This document shows positions 34,282 through 43,228 of a DNA stretch of 64,000 nt, in pieces (the first letter of the stretch is position 1; every line of letters starts with the position of its first letter). The position numbers were made by a program, and so were the translations under genes. Under the pieces are notes generated by a model. It ran no database searches. It saw nothing but the letters and a program-made list of their open reading frames with translations, and had not been told where the DNA came from. The stretch lies in the NCBI GenBank assembly GCA_934130405.1, contig CAKOXX010000001.1, positions 62,001-126,000 on the forward strand, written 5' to 3'. This DNA is from an uncultured Bacilli bacterium (GTDB lineage: Bacteria; Bacillota_I; Bacilli_A; RF39; UBA660).

Positions 34282-34305
34282 AAAAAAAGATAAGAAATTC
34301 TTATC
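34282..34305 (-). terminator. Terminator downstream of the permease relic
   Basis: Perfect stem GATAAGA / TCTTATC with loop ATT and seven T on the minus strand, immediately after the relic's stop codon. The terminator has outlived the gene. Confidence 0.75.
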
Positions 34306-34314
34306 CAATTTTCA

Positions 34315-34665
34315 CTATTCATTAGCTTTTAAACTTGAAACCATATCAATATTATTTACTCTTTTAGAAAGATGTCTAGAAACTAAATAGGATACTAAGT
34401 AAGTCCCAAAAGCTGCTAAGAAATAGGTCCATAACTCAATATGAACACCAAAGTCATAGTTTTCATCTAAACAAACTTTAAATAGGTAAGAAGTAAGAAA
34501 GTAACCAGCTGGAAGACCAATAATTATTGAAAGAATGGTTATAAAACTATTTTGTAAAGAGAAAATCTTTCTAATCTTTTCTTTAATTGATGAAAAGGAA
34601 AAATTACCTGCTGATTTATATAGCTTTTTTAAAGAGATAATCGAGATGAATAAAAAGCAACACAC
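34315..34665 (-). pseudogene. C-terminal relic of an FtsX-type ABC permease
   Basis: The open frame encodes 116 residues, but only the C-terminal three quarters look like a gene. They resemble the last two membrane segments of FtsX/MacB permeases: SFITILSIIIGLPAGYFLTSYLF, YFLAAFGTYLVSYLVSRHLSKRVNNIDMVSSLKANE. The substrate domain, first membrane segments and ATPase are missing, and no ribosome binding site precedes the first Met. Homology fades near 34620, where a plus-strand gene begins, so a deletion probably joined the two. Confidence 0.7.
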
Positions 34666-34954
34666 TTCTTCAAAAAGAGCTCATCAAGAATTAACAGCAA
34701 TGGAACATTTAGATACTGATATTGAAAAAATATTTGAAGAAAAAGAAGTAACATTTTCCGACCGGTTATATAATTTATTTAGTAATAACGGTTACAATAA
34801 TCTTTATCTAAGAGAAAAAATGCATATTATTGTTAATCTAATTGATAACTTAGCGCACGAAGAAGCTTATCGCAAGCACAGTAATTTCGATTATAAAGAA
34901 ATTGAAGATATCGTTATTAAAATGATTTTAGACATATTAAAAGATAGCAATTAG
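34646..34954 (+). CDS. Small unknown helical protein
   Basis: About 102 residues from the ATG at 34646; a longer in-frame opening at 34535 would lie over the permease relic and is less likely. The product is charged and helical (MNKKQHTSSKRAHQELTAMEH ..., REKMHIIVNLIDNLAHEEAYRKH), with no membrane segment. No strong ribosome binding site is seen (weak GAGATAATCGAG). It may be the 3' end of a gene truncated by the same event that cut the permease. It shares a terminator with the convergent slipin gene. Confidence 0.4.
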   Translation: MNKKQHTSSKRAHQELTAMEHLDTDIEKIFEEKEVTFSDRLYNLFSNNGYNNLYLREKMHIIVNLIDNLAHEEAYRKHSNFDYKEIEDIVIKMILDILKDSN

Positions 34955-34972
34955 TTCTTGCTATCTTCTTTT
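34940..34972. terminator. Bidirectional terminator
   Basis: Stem AGATAGCAA / TTGCTATCT with a 7-nt loop. T-rich flanks on both strands serve the small plus-strand gene and the slipin gene, which overlap here by 4 bases. Confidence 0.7.
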
Positions 34973-35838
34973 ATTGTTTCTTTTAAAATAGAACCAGCTG
35001 TTACTAAGTTTTGTAAATCACTAGGAACTATTATTTTAGTAGCTGTTCCATTCGCAACATTTACCATTGCTTCATAACTTCTTAATTTTAGTACTGCTTC
35101 ATCAGCTTTGGCTGCTTTGATTAGTTTGATTCCTTCTGCTTCGGCTTCTTTTACTTTCATGATAGCTTCAGCTCTTCCGCTTGCTTCTCTAATTTGAGCT
35201 TCTTTTTTAGCTTCAGCTCTTAAAATAGTACTTTCCTTTTCTCCTTCAGCAATTAATACAGCTGCTTTCTTTTCACCTTCTGCTTGAAGAATTTTCTCAC
35301 GGCGTTCACGTTCTGCACGCATTTGTTTCTCCATTGCTTCTTGAATATCTCTTGGAGGAATAATATTTTTAACTTCTACTCTGTTTACCTTTATTCCCCA
35401 AGGGTCAGTTGCTTCATCAAGAATAGAACGCATTTTAGAATTGATTATGTCACGTGATGTTAAAGTTTGATCAAGTTCTAATTCACCAATGATATTTCTA
35501 AGAGTTGTTGCTGTTAAGTTTTCAATTGCATTAATTGGATTTTCTACTCCATAAGTATATAGTTTTGAATCAGTTATTTGAAAATAAACAACTGTATCTA
35601 TCTGCATTGTTACATTATCTTTTGTAATAACTGGTTGAGGAGCAAAATCTTTTACGATTTCTTTTAAAGTAACGGTATTAGCCACTCTATCTACAAAAGG
35701 CACTACATAATGCGGACCAGTACCTAAAGTTTGGTGATAAGTACCAAGTCTTTCAATCACCTTTGCTTCTGATTGTGGTATTACTTTAACTCCAAGTACC
35801 ACAATTGCTATAATAATTATTAAAATAAGCCATAACAT
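34951..35838 (-). CDS. SPFH/Band 7 (slipin/stomatin-like) membrane protein
   Basis: 295 residues. An N-terminal membrane anchor (residues 2-19) is followed by the Band 7 domain: VKVIPQSEAKVIERLGTYHQTLGTGPHYVVPFVDRV, then TLRNIIGELELDQTLTSRDIIN and GIKVNRVEVKNIIPP. A long Ala/Glu/Lys coiled coil (about 165-250) drives oligomerisation. Such proteins build large membrane rings and organise microdomains. The NfeD-like gene 8 nt upstream is the classic slipin partner. Confidence 0.92.
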   Translation of the reverse strand: MLWLILIIIIAIVVLGVKVIPQSEAKVIERLGTYHQTLGTGPHYVVPFVDRVANTVTLKEIVKDFAPQPVITKDNVTMQIDTVVYFQITDSKLYTYGVENPINAIENLTATTLRNIIGELELDQTLTSRDIINSKMRSILDEATDPWGIKVNRVEVKNIIPPRDIQEAMEKQMRAERERREKILQAEGEKKAAVLIAEGEKESTILRAEAKKEAQIREASGRAEAIMKVKEAEAEGIKLIKAAKADEAVLKLRSYEAMVNVANGTATKIIVPSDLQNLVTAGSILKETIKEDSKN

Positions 35839-35846
35839 AAATTAAA

Positions 35847-36266
35847 TCACTCTTCTTTCTCTTCTACCTTTAGTTTTACTCCACTAATAGATAGTATTTT
35901 TACTTTTTTATCTTTTGATATTTCTCTATCACTATAAGCACTCCATCTTTTCCCAAGAACTTTCACTTCTCCTATCTTATCTTTAGCAATAGGTTCAGTA
36001 ACAACACCAGTTTTACCTATTACTTGGTCAAGATTAGTAGCTACTACCTTTTTTACTTTTAGTTTTTTGACTACTGGTTTAGTTATTAATAAGAGTAGTA
36101 ATGATACTAATGTAAAAACTGCTAGTAATATTACTGTATCAGTAGTATATAAACTAACTAGTGAAGTTACCAATGCACCAAAAGCAAACCAAATTGTTAC
36201 TAAATTAACAGTTATAAGTTCTATTATTACTAGGATGATAAAGAAAATCAACCATGCCTCTGTCAC
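35847..36266 (-). CDS. NfeD-like membrane protein
   Basis: 139 residues of the short NfeD class without the protease domain. Two to three membrane segments fill residues 3-65, followed by an OB-fold domain (VVATNLDQVIGKTGVVTEPI ... VKVLGKRWSAYSD). It starts at GTG with a very good ribosome binding site (AAAGGAGGAAGAA). The NfeD OB-fold partner supports slipin ring assembly in related bacteria. Upstream, 70 nt away, ends a terminated small RNA unit, which could be a leader of this operon or an independent gene. Confidence 0.88.
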   Translation of the reverse strand: MTEAWLIFFIILVIIELITVNLVTIWFAFGALVTSLVSLYTTDTVILLAVFTLVSLLLLLITKPVVKKLKVKKVVATNLDQVIGKTGVVTEPIAKDKIGEVKVLGKRWSAYSDREISKDKKVKILSISGVKLKVEEKEE

Positions 36267-36334
36267 TTCTTCCTCCTTTACTAAAGGATACTATAAAAAT
36301 TAGAAAAATACTACTAAAAATTGATACTTTATCA

Positions 36335-36370
36335 CAAAAAAACAAAAGACTAGAGTTTACTCTCTAATCT
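36335..36370 (-). terminator. Terminator of the candidate small RNA
   Basis: Nine-bp stem AGATTAGAG / CTCTAGTCT (one U-G pair) with a 6-nt loop followed by TTTTGTTTTTTT on the minus strand. Confidence 0.75.
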
Positions 36371-36464
36371 ACTTTTTTAAGTTCCATATAACGGCTGGAA
36401 TCACCACTTTTTTAGTTACCACTTTCGGCTGGTTTCACTCGCTTTTTTTACTACTCAAGTAACA
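36336..36464 (-). ncRNA. Candidate structured small RNA or leader with repeated hairpin motif
   Basis: About 130 nt between a good promoter and an intrinsic terminator, with no open frame. The minus strand carries two related units: ACCAGCCGAAAGTGGT then AACTAAAAAAGTGG, and TTCCAGCCGTTATATGGAA then AACTTAAAAAAGTAG. Each folds as a short hairpin (ACCA/TGGT, TTCCA/TGGAA) with GCCG at the loop start, followed by an A-rich linker flanked by ACT and AGT. The 5' end GTTAC can pair with GTAAC after hairpin 1. I do not recognise an Rfam class. It may be an independent sRNA or a riboswitch-like leader for the nfeD-slipin operon. Confidence 0.55.
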
Positions 36465-36470
36465 AATATT

Positions 36471-36498
36471 ATTATATATTTTTGTAATAATTAGTCAA
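36471..36498 (-). promoter_or_regulatory. Promoter of the candidate small RNA
   Basis: TTGACT, 16-bp spacer, consensus TATAAT on the minus strand. It is among the best promoter matches in the window and is not directly followed by an open frame. Confidence 0.7.
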
Positions 36499-36523
36499 CT
36501 ATCATTTTCACTAATTATTCACA

Positions 36524-36952
36524 CTAAACTACTTGTGAAAGATTAAGAAAGAATGCTACAAATAACCAAAGTATATATGGTATCAATAAATAAGCAGCTA
36601 TTTTATTCTTTTTATAAAACTTACTTATCATATAAATAACAATTACTATTAAAAGAATCAATTCTAATAATGCTAGAAATTTTAAATTCAAAAGAAAGAA
36701 GATTATCGGCCATAAGTAATTAACAAATAAATTAATTTTATAAATATTAGTTAATTCTTTATAATTTCTTACTAGATAACTTGCTATTCCCATTAATATA
36801 TAAAGAATTGACCATACTATTGGAAAAACATAACTAGGTATAAATCCATCATAACTTTTAGTAGCATCTTTTATTAAGAAACCTACTATTCCTCCAAGTA
36901 GTAATGGAACAATTATAGAAATAGCTAGTTGCTTTTTATCTATTTTTTTCAT
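36524..36952 (-). CDS. TspO/MBR-family membrane protein
   Basis: 142 residues from the ATG at 36952; an in-frame ATG 15 codons upstream exists, but MKKIDKKQLAISIIVPLLLGGIVGFLI is the typical TspO opening. Five membrane segments. The family core is SYVFPIVWSILYILMGIASYLV, matching the P-x-x-F-x-x-V-W-x-x-L-Y signature, and NYLWPIIFF replaces the common NxxWSxxFF. TspO proteins bind porphyrins and related ligands. No haem or tetrapyrrole gene is adjacent. Neither candidate start has a clear ribosome binding site. Confidence 0.85.
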   Translation of the reverse strand: MKKIDKKQLAISIIVPLLLGGIVGFLIKDATKSYDGFIPSYVFPIVWSILYILMGIASYLVRNYKELTNIYKINLFVNYLWPIIFFLLNLKFLALLELILLIVIVIYMISKFYKKNKIAAYLLIPYILWLFVAFFLNLSQVV

Positions 36953-37009
36953 ATTAATCACATTAATATTATACTTAATATATTGTATTTTATTCATAAT
37001 GATAAGTAT

Positions 37010-37351
37010 TTAATCAATAACATTAAATTTAATACCAACTATTTTACTAGCAATTACTTTTTCTTCACCAAAGATATTATAAAAGGCGTTAACAAACTCT
37101 TCTTTATTAGCAAAAGATATGTTTGATTCCAAATATTCCTTATTATTCCATAGTTCATCTAAGTCATCAAAAACAATTTTATCAATCACTATAACTTTAA
37201 GATTCAACATCTCATCATTAAGCACACTGAAGTTAATTATGTCTCCAATTTTTATTTTATCTGATTTATCATTTAATAATCTAAATTCTATCGTTTTCCT
37301 ACCAGATAGTATTTCATCATAAACTTCTTTATATATTTTATATTCAATCAT
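37010..37351 (-). CDS. ASCH-domain protein
   Basis: 113 residues matching the ASCH fold (PUA-like RNA-binding barrel): YKEVYDEILSGRKTIEFRLLNDKSDKIKIGDIINF near 7-42 carries the K-x-x-E-x-R and I-x-x-GD-x-I-x-F signatures. Then come strands LKVIVIDKIVFDD and a helical stretch with FANKEEFVNAFYNIFGEE. Members are thought to act in RNA metabolism or as nucleoside-modifying hydrolases (YqfB-type); the substrate is unknown here. A ribosome binding site (GGGGAGA) precedes the ATG. Confidence 0.8.
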   Translation of the reverse strand: MIEYKIYKEVYDEILSGRKTIEFRLLNDKSDKIKIGDIINFSVLNDEMLNLKVIVIDKIVFDDLDELWNNKEYLESNISFANKEEFVNAFYNIFGEEKVIASKIVGIKFNVID

Positions 37352-37366
37352 TTTATTCTCCCCTAT

Positions 37367-37636
37367 TTATATTTTTTTCACAAATTGTTTTGTCCTAATT
37401 GGTGTTTCTTTAATAGATTCTCTTTTTAATTTACCTTTCACATTATAAATTTTTGAATTATCTCTTCGCTCTTCTGCTTGTTCAATCATATATTCTAATA
37501 ATTTAGTTCCATTTTCTTCTGTGAATGGGATGTTAGCCTTAGAACTATCTAAAAAGGTAACTTCTATCTCATCATCAGAAATTTCATAGTGTGAGACTAA
37601 TTCTCCCAAATCTGCTCCTCTATAACCAAATTTCAT
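37367..37636 (-). CDS. Small unknown protein
   Basis: 89 residues, not recognised. GGGGGG lies upstream of the ATG with good spacing. The product is a short alpha/beta protein (EIEVTFLDSSKANIPFTEENGTKLLEYMIEQAEER) with a basic end (KGKLKRESIKETPIRTKQFVKKI). No signal peptide. It lies 15 nt upstream of the ASCH gene in the same direction, probably co-transcribed. Confidence 0.55.
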   Translation of the reverse strand: MKFGYRGADLGELVSHYEISDDEIEVTFLDSSKANIPFTEENGTKLLEYMIEQAEERRDNSKIYNVKGKLKRESIKETPIRTKQFVKKI

Positions 37637-37748
37637 CTATTTTCCCCCCAAACTAGTAGCTTAATATATTATCATATATTACTCATTTTTTAATCTATTT
37701 TTTATTAATTTGACTTACAAATCACTTTTTTGACAAGAAAAATTCTTA

Positions 37749-40700
37749 TCACATCATTCTTATAAATTTGGAATCTAAGATAGAATATAAATAACAAGTA
37801 ACAGGTAAAGAAAGTTTCTTTTCTATTACTTTCTTATAACCCGTTAACTGTTTCAAATAAGCTTTATCAGTAACATTTCTTAATTTATAATCAACTATTA
37901 TAGCAGAAGTGTTACCTATCAATAATAAATCAATCTTACCATGTAATTTAGTATTATCTTCATAAGTAATAAATTCATATTCTTTTAATATTTTCATATC
38001 ACTACAATCTTTAAAGAAATCTTGTTCTAGAAAAGCTGTTAAAAGTTTTTCTTCTTTTAGACTAATATTCTTTGGTAATATCTTATTTTTAATATCTAAT
38101 CTTTCAAAAAGTTCATGAATATGAGTTCCATATTCCATCGCTTGTAATTCTTCTTCTGTTCGTTTAGTAACTGTCTCTTTAGAAAACTTAGCTTGTTCTT
38201 CTTCACAGATTTGATAGTTAGATTTAATAAATGTTATCGGTGATAATTCTCCTTTAGCTTCTTTAACTATCTCTTTACGATTCAAATAAGCTTTACTAAT
38301 ATCTGGTATTTCACTAATATTAGTAACATTACTACTAAACTCTTCTAAAACACTTATCATCATATCCATAAAAGAGCGATAACCAAGTCTTTCTTCACAG
38401 GAAACGATATCTTTCATCTCTTTTATTTCTTCTTGCTCTGGCATAACAATAATTATCTTTTCTCTAGCACGTGTTAATGCTACATAAAATAGTCTTATTT
38501 TTTCACTAATATCTTCCTGTCTATTTTTAGCAACAACTAATCTTTTCGTTATTAAATCTGTATCTTTTTCTATATCTGGTATAACAATACCATAATTTCT
38601 ATCAAAGAAAACTGTTTCTTTATTATCAGAATCATTAAACTTCTTAGAAAAACCAGCAAAATAACATAGTGGATATTCAAGTCCTTTAGAAGTATGAATC
38701 GTCATTACTTTAACACTATTACTATCACTCTTAGATAAAGATAATTTAACTTCTAATTCCGTATTACATAAGCTCTCTAAATAATCAGTAACTTCTAGTA
38801 AATCTTTATTTTTCTTTTCTAAATTACTAATCATTTTATAGAAGTATTCAAGTCTTGATCGGTAAACAGCTACCTTACCAATTTTAGTTAGCTTATTGGT
38901 ATAGTCAGTTATTTCTAATATTTTATTAAAGTAACTAATAGGAGAAAGTATCTCATAGTCTTTAACAAGTTTAGAAAAGTCTTTATATAACTTACTATCT
39001 CTATACTTATTTTCCATTATTGTATGATAAATATCAACATCATCCATACTATATAAGAAACTTCTAGCAAGAGAGACATAAGTAAGTTTAAATAAAGTGT
39101 CATATTCATTTAAGTATATTTTCTTACCAAGTAAAAATAAATTTTTAACTATCTCTAAGTCATAAGAAGCCTTAGCATTTTCACTCTGCCATAAAGTAAT
39201 TGGTATTCCTAAATATTCAAATACTTGTTTATATAAAGTAAAGTCAGTTGATCTATCAAGTAAGATAGCAATGTCTTGATAATCTACTTCTCTTAATACT
39301 TCTTTATCTTTATCAAAGACCAATCTTTTTGAAGCTATTTGTTTTTTAATATCACTTGCTATTAAGAAAGCTTCTTTCTCTCTTGTTTCAAAAGTCTTAT
39401 CTTCATTATTATATGTTAATATCTCCATATCACAATTATCATCAACTTTAGCAGCATTTTCATAAGTTAAGTTACCAAATATCATCGCATGTCCATCAAG
39501 ATAATTAGCTCCTCCGATATCTTGATCCATTATATGACAAAATAAATTATTAATAGTATCAATTACTTCTCTTCTACTTCGAAAGTTCTTTGATAAATCA
39601 ATTACTGTTCCACCATTATGGACTTTATAATTATCATACTTTTCCTGAAATAACATCGGATTAGCATTACGGAAACGATAAATCGACTGTTTAATATCTC
39701 CAACCATATAGACATTATTTTTAGCTATATAAGAAATAAACGTTTCTTGAATATCATTAGTATCTTGATATTCATCTATTAATATTTCTTGATAACTATT
39801 CTTTAACTCTTCCCTTACTTCCTCATAGTCTTTAACTAGTTTAATAGCTAGTTTTTCAATATCTAAAAAAGTATAAGCATTTTCACCCGTCTTAAACTCC
39901 CAAATCTTCTTTCGCAGTTTATTAATTATTTCTAAAAGCATAGAAACATAAGGATAAGTATTCTCTAAAGATTTAATATAATCAGCTTCTTCATCATAAA
40001 TCATTAAATTCTTTAACTCTTCTTGTTTTTCATTAATAGTTTTCTTTAGATTTTTAACCTCTTCTTCACTACCTCTTGGTAAGTTAGGTATTTTAAATTC
40101 TAAGTTTTCTTTTATCTCTTTATAACTCTGACTATTAAGGTAACCACTAGTAATATCAATTACTTTAGCATGATACTTATCATCAATCATTCTTAGGAAA
40201 TCATTAATTAATTCTCTTAAGTAACTATCCTTTTCATCAATCAATTTCAAGTATTCATTAAGATACTTTTCAAGACTTTCTTTTTTATAATAATTATCTA
40301 AGTAACTATCTAAATAAGAGTCAAGATCAAGCACTAATTCTAAGGAAGCAAGCATTTTCTTAATTTTAGTTTTTATCTCTTTATCATCTTTAAAGGTAAA
40401 AGCATCTAAGAAATGATAAAATCTCTCATCTTTATTATCATAATATTCTTTAAAGATTTCATCTATTATTTCATCTTCTTTTAAAGATAAAATAACATCA
40501 TCCATTACTTCTAAGTTACGAGAAATATTTAAATTATCAGCATATTTTTTAACTATCGCCATAGAATACGCATCAAAAGTAGTAATAAAACTGCTATCTA
40601 GCAATTCTAACTGACTAGTAAGATTAGCTTTTCTTAGTTTCTTTCTAATACGTTCTTTCATCTCACTAGCTGCTTTTTTCGTAAATGTTAAGATTAGGAG

Positions 40701-40847
40701 TTGATTAACTGGTACACCTTCCATTACTTTTCTTAATACACGCTCTGATAAGACAGCTGTTTTTCCACTTCCTGCTCCAGCACTTACTAAGATATTTTCT
40801 CCTTCTAAATCAATCGCTCTTTGTTGTTCTTCTGTAAATTTAGGCAT
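37749..40847 (-). CDS. addA: AddA-type helicase-nuclease subunit
   Basis: 1032 residues, a UvrD/RecB-like helicase with C-terminal nuclease. Motifs: Walker A SAGAGSGKTAVLSERV near 22, TFTKKAASEMKERI, Walker B DEYQDTND, NFRSRREV, motif V TIHTSKGLEYPLCYF, motif VI LFYVALTRAREK. The nuclease signature LHGKIDLLL ... IIVDYKLR lies near the end. It resects double-strand breaks together with AddB, overlapping that gene by 8 nt. It is shorter than the roughly 1200-residue AddA of Bacillus, in line with a compact genome. Confidence 0.93.
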   Translation of the reverse strand: MPKFTEEQQRAIDLEGENILVSAGAGSGKTAVLSERVLRKVMEGVPVNQLLILTFTKKAASEMKERIRKKLRKANLTSQLELLDSSFITTFDAYSMAIVKKYADNLNISRNLEVMDDVILSLKEDEIIDEIFKEYYDNKDERFYHFLDAFTFKDDKEIKTKIKKMLASLELVLDLDSYLDSYLDNYYKKESLEKYLNEYLKLIDEKDSYLRELINDFLRMIDDKYHAKVIDITSGYLNSQSYKEIKENLEFKIPNLPRGSEEEVKNLKKTINEKQEELKNLMIYDEEADYIKSLENTYPYVSMLLEIINKLRKKIWEFKTGENAYTFLDIEKLAIKLVKDYEEVREELKNSYQEILIDEYQDTNDIQETFISYIAKNNVYMVGDIKQSIYRFRNANPMLFQEKYDNYKVHNGGTVIDLSKNFRSRREVIDTINNLFCHIMDQDIGGANYLDGHAMIFGNLTYENAAKVDDNCDMEILTYNNEDKTFETREKEAFLIASDIKKQIASKRLVFDKDKEVLREVDYQDIAILLDRSTDFTLYKQVFEYLGIPITLWQSENAKASYDLEIVKNLFLLGKKIYLNEYDTLFKLTYVSLARSFLYSMDDVDIYHTIMENKYRDSKLYKDFSKLVKDYEILSPISYFNKILEITDYTNKLTKIGKVAVYRSRLEYFYKMISNLEKKNKDLLEVTDYLESLCNTELEVKLSLSKSDSNSVKVMTIHTSKGLEYPLCYFAGFSKKFNDSDNKETVFFDRNYGIVIPDIEKDTDLITKRLVVAKNRQEDISEKIRLFYVALTRAREKIIIVMPEQEEIKEMKDIVSCEERLGYRSFMDMMISVLEEFSSNVTNISEIPDISKAYLNRKEIVKEAKGELSPITFIKSNYQICEEEQAKFSKETVTKRTEEELQAMEYGTHIHELFERLDIKNKILPKNISLKEEKLLTAFLEQDFFKDCSDMKILKEYEFITYEDNTKLHGKIDLLLIGNTSAIIVDYKLRNVTDKAYLKQLTGYKKVIEKKLSLPVTCYLYSILDSKFIRMM

Positions 40848-43116
40848 CAGTTTTCACCTCTTCTTCTTTTTTCTCAATAATTACTTCATCTTTCTTTTCA
40901 TGATAACAAACAGAAGCAAATGGACAATACATACAACTTATATTTATTTTATTTTCAATCTTTGGACTAATACTATAATTACAGGTTCTAATACCTCTAG
41001 CAAAAGATAGTATCGTTTTTTCGATTCTTTCGAACATTTCTTGCTTTTCTTCTTCTGTTATCGTTTTTAAATATCTTGATAAAGTTCCTTGTTTAGTAAC
41101 TGATAAGTTTTTAATCCAGTTACTCTTTTCGTATTCTTCATCTAATAATTCCAAAGTAGTCATATCATCAGCTACCATTCCAAACACCTTCAAGCTTTTC
41201 TTTCGCTCTTCTATATCATTATTTTTAACTAACAACATCTGATAGAATAAACCAGCTAATTCCATCTTCTTATTTTGATTACTCTTTTCTAATAGATAAG
41301 CATAAATAGGAAGTTGAAGATGTAAGCCATAATCTAAATAATCAAGATTAAAACTTATCTTACCTGTCTTATAATCAAAAATAGCATAATAAGTATTACC
41401 ATCTTTTTCTCTTAATAATATCTTATCAATAAATCCTTTAATCTTAACATCATCACTAAGTTGCAACTCTATTCTTTTTTCAAGTAATGGCATAGTAAGT
41501 CCAGAATGAAATTCCATTTCTTTATTCCAATCAATAACTAGCTTAAGTTCATCTTTTAATTTACTAATAAAGTATTCTTCTTTACTATCCCATTCTAGTT
41601 TATTTTTTTGATAAGTAAAGCTCTTCTCAAAATCAAAGTTATCTTTATAAGATGATGATAATACCGCATGATAAACAATTCCTAATTTCTGAGAGAAACT
41701 TTCTTCAAACTCATCTAGTTTCAAGATATATTTTAGATAATACTTAAATGGACATAAAGCGTAATCGTCAATGCTAGAATAAGACAAAACTAATTCTTCT
41801 TTTGGTATATTAAAGCTAGTAAAGTCGTGTTCATATGTTTCGTAGTCAAAAAAGTGATAGCTTGAAAATAACAAATCTAAATCTTTACCCTTTTCACCAT
41901 ACATATAGTAATTATCAAGTAATTCCCCTAGATACTTTCGATTATATTTATCACTATACTTATCAAGATAAGTATCATCATATTTAGTAACAACATTATA
42001 CTCAGAAAAGATAGATGATGCTAGCCACTCATCTTGTAATGTCGATAAAGCATAACTACAAGTAAAATTCTTAACAGTAGATAAGGAATATAGAAAAGAA
42101 AACTTACTATTCTTATTTTTTTCCATACTAGTTATTAAACCAAGACTCTTCTTTTGCTTATCAGATAAATAATCATCATCTTTATATATCTTCGGATATT
42201 TATTTTGTACTAATGATATAAGAAATAGATAATCATCATCATTAAGAAGATAAGGTACTTCAAAGACTTCTTCTAAGAAGTTAACACTATCAATCTCTCT
42301 TTTACAAGGTACTTTAACTTTCTCTAATTCATTTTCTAACAGTAAATCATAGTATTTACTATCTTCAAAGCAAGACAAGTCTTCTTCTATTTTAATTATT
42401 CTTTTTAATAAATCAACATCTTTAATAATAGTATTATCTTTACTATTTAAATATTTCTTTCCTGTAATAGTAGTTAAAAAAGAAATACTTTCTTCTTGAT
42501 AAGGTATATCAAAATCTTTAAATATATCTTCTATTAAAAACTTACTATCATCATCTACCCCAGCAATATAAATATTACTATAAGGAATATTTTTTTCATT
42601 TAACTCTCTTATTCTAAGAGCTAAAGCTACTATTTCTTCCTTTTTAGTCTTATACTCATACACTTCTTTAATATTACACTTTTCTTCCCCTATTATTACT
42701 CTAGCATTAAGCTTTTTAAATATATCTAGTAAATAATCATCAAGAAAAGGATAACCCATCACAATTATTTCTTTATCAGTCAAATAAGTATAATCATTAA
42801 TATCAACAAATAAATTATTATCTATTAATAACTGTTTTCTTTCTTTTAAAAAATTTAATTTCTTAGAACTATATTCTTTATTAATATCAATACTAGGTAA
42901 TACTTTTAGATAAGAGTTAATAATATCTAAACTATCACCTAATTCCAGTAGATAAACAATAGCTTCCTTCTTTATCTTACAAATATACTTTTCCATAAAC
43001 TCATCTAACGTATCAAAATGTATATCATAAATATTATCTATTAAAGATATCTTCTCTAATATAGATTCTTTTAATTTATTAGGTACTATATAATATAAAT
43101 TATCACTAAACTTCAT
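40840..43116 (-). CDS. addB: AddB-type nuclease subunit (compact)
   Basis: 758 residues from the ATG at 43116, chosen for AGAAAGGAA 7 nt upstream (an in-frame TTG lies 7 codons earlier). The C-terminus has the RecB-family nuclease core (IKGFIDKILLRE ... YAIFDYKTG) and the AddB iron-sulfur cysteines: one in CPFKYYLKYIL, and C-x2-C-x5-C in SCMYCPFASVC. The N-terminal helicase-like half is degenerate: where Bacillus AddB has a P-loop this one has YIVPNKLKES, so no ATP binding is expected. It is much shorter than the roughly 1150 residues of classical AddB. Its 5' end has a degenerate copy at 45035-45111. Confidence 0.88.
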   Translation of the reverse strand: MKFSDNLYYIVPNKLKESILEKISLIDNIYDIHFDTLDEFMEKYICKIKKEAIVYLLELGDSLDIINSYLKVLPSIDINKEYSSKKLNFLKERKQLLIDNNLFVDINDYTYLTDKEIIVMGYPFLDDYLLDIFKKLNARVIIGEEKCNIKEVYEYKTKKEEIVALALRIRELNEKNIPYSNIYIAGVDDDSKFLIEDIFKDFDIPYQEESISFLTTITGKKYLNSKDNTIIKDVDLLKRIIKIEEDLSCFEDSKYYDLLLENELEKVKVPCKREIDSVNFLEEVFEVPYLLNDDDYLFLISLVQNKYPKIYKDDDYLSDKQKKSLGLITSMEKNKNSKFSFLYSLSTVKNFTCSYALSTLQDEWLASSIFSEYNVVTKYDDTYLDKYSDKYNRKYLGELLDNYYMYGEKGKDLDLLFSSYHFFDYETYEHDFTSFNIPKEELVLSYSSIDDYALCPFKYYLKYILKLDEFEESFSQKLGIVYHAVLSSSYKDNFDFEKSFTYQKNKLEWDSKEEYFISKLKDELKLVIDWNKEMEFHSGLTMPLLEKRIELQLSDDVKIKGFIDKILLREKDGNTYYAIFDYKTGKISFNLDYLDYGLHLQLPIYAYLLEKSNQNKKMELAGLFYQMLLVKNNDIEERKKSLKVFGMVADDMTTLELLDEEYEKSNWIKNLSVTKQGTLSRYLKTITEEEKQEMFERIEKTILSFARGIRTCNYSISPKIENKINISCMYCPFASVCYHEKKDEVIIEKKEEEVKTDA

Positions 43117-43194
43117 AGTCATTTCCTTTCTAATCAAGTAGATAATTCAATTATATTTCATAGAACAAATATTCGTCAATATATTTTTTAGAAA

Positions 43195-43223
43195 AAAAGA
43201 AAAAAGGTCCAATCTTTGACCTT
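43195..43223 (-). terminator. Terminator of surface-protein gene D
   Basis: Stem AAGGTC / GACCTT followed by TTTTTTCTTTTTTT on the minus strand just after the stop codon. The same hairpin survives in the relic at 45.2 kb. Confidence 0.7.
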
Positions 43224-43228
43224 AATCT

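Noticed and set aside
37730..37748. Terminator after addA
   Set aside because: A GATAAG/CTTGTC inverted repeat exists but is followed by an A run, not T, on the coding strand.
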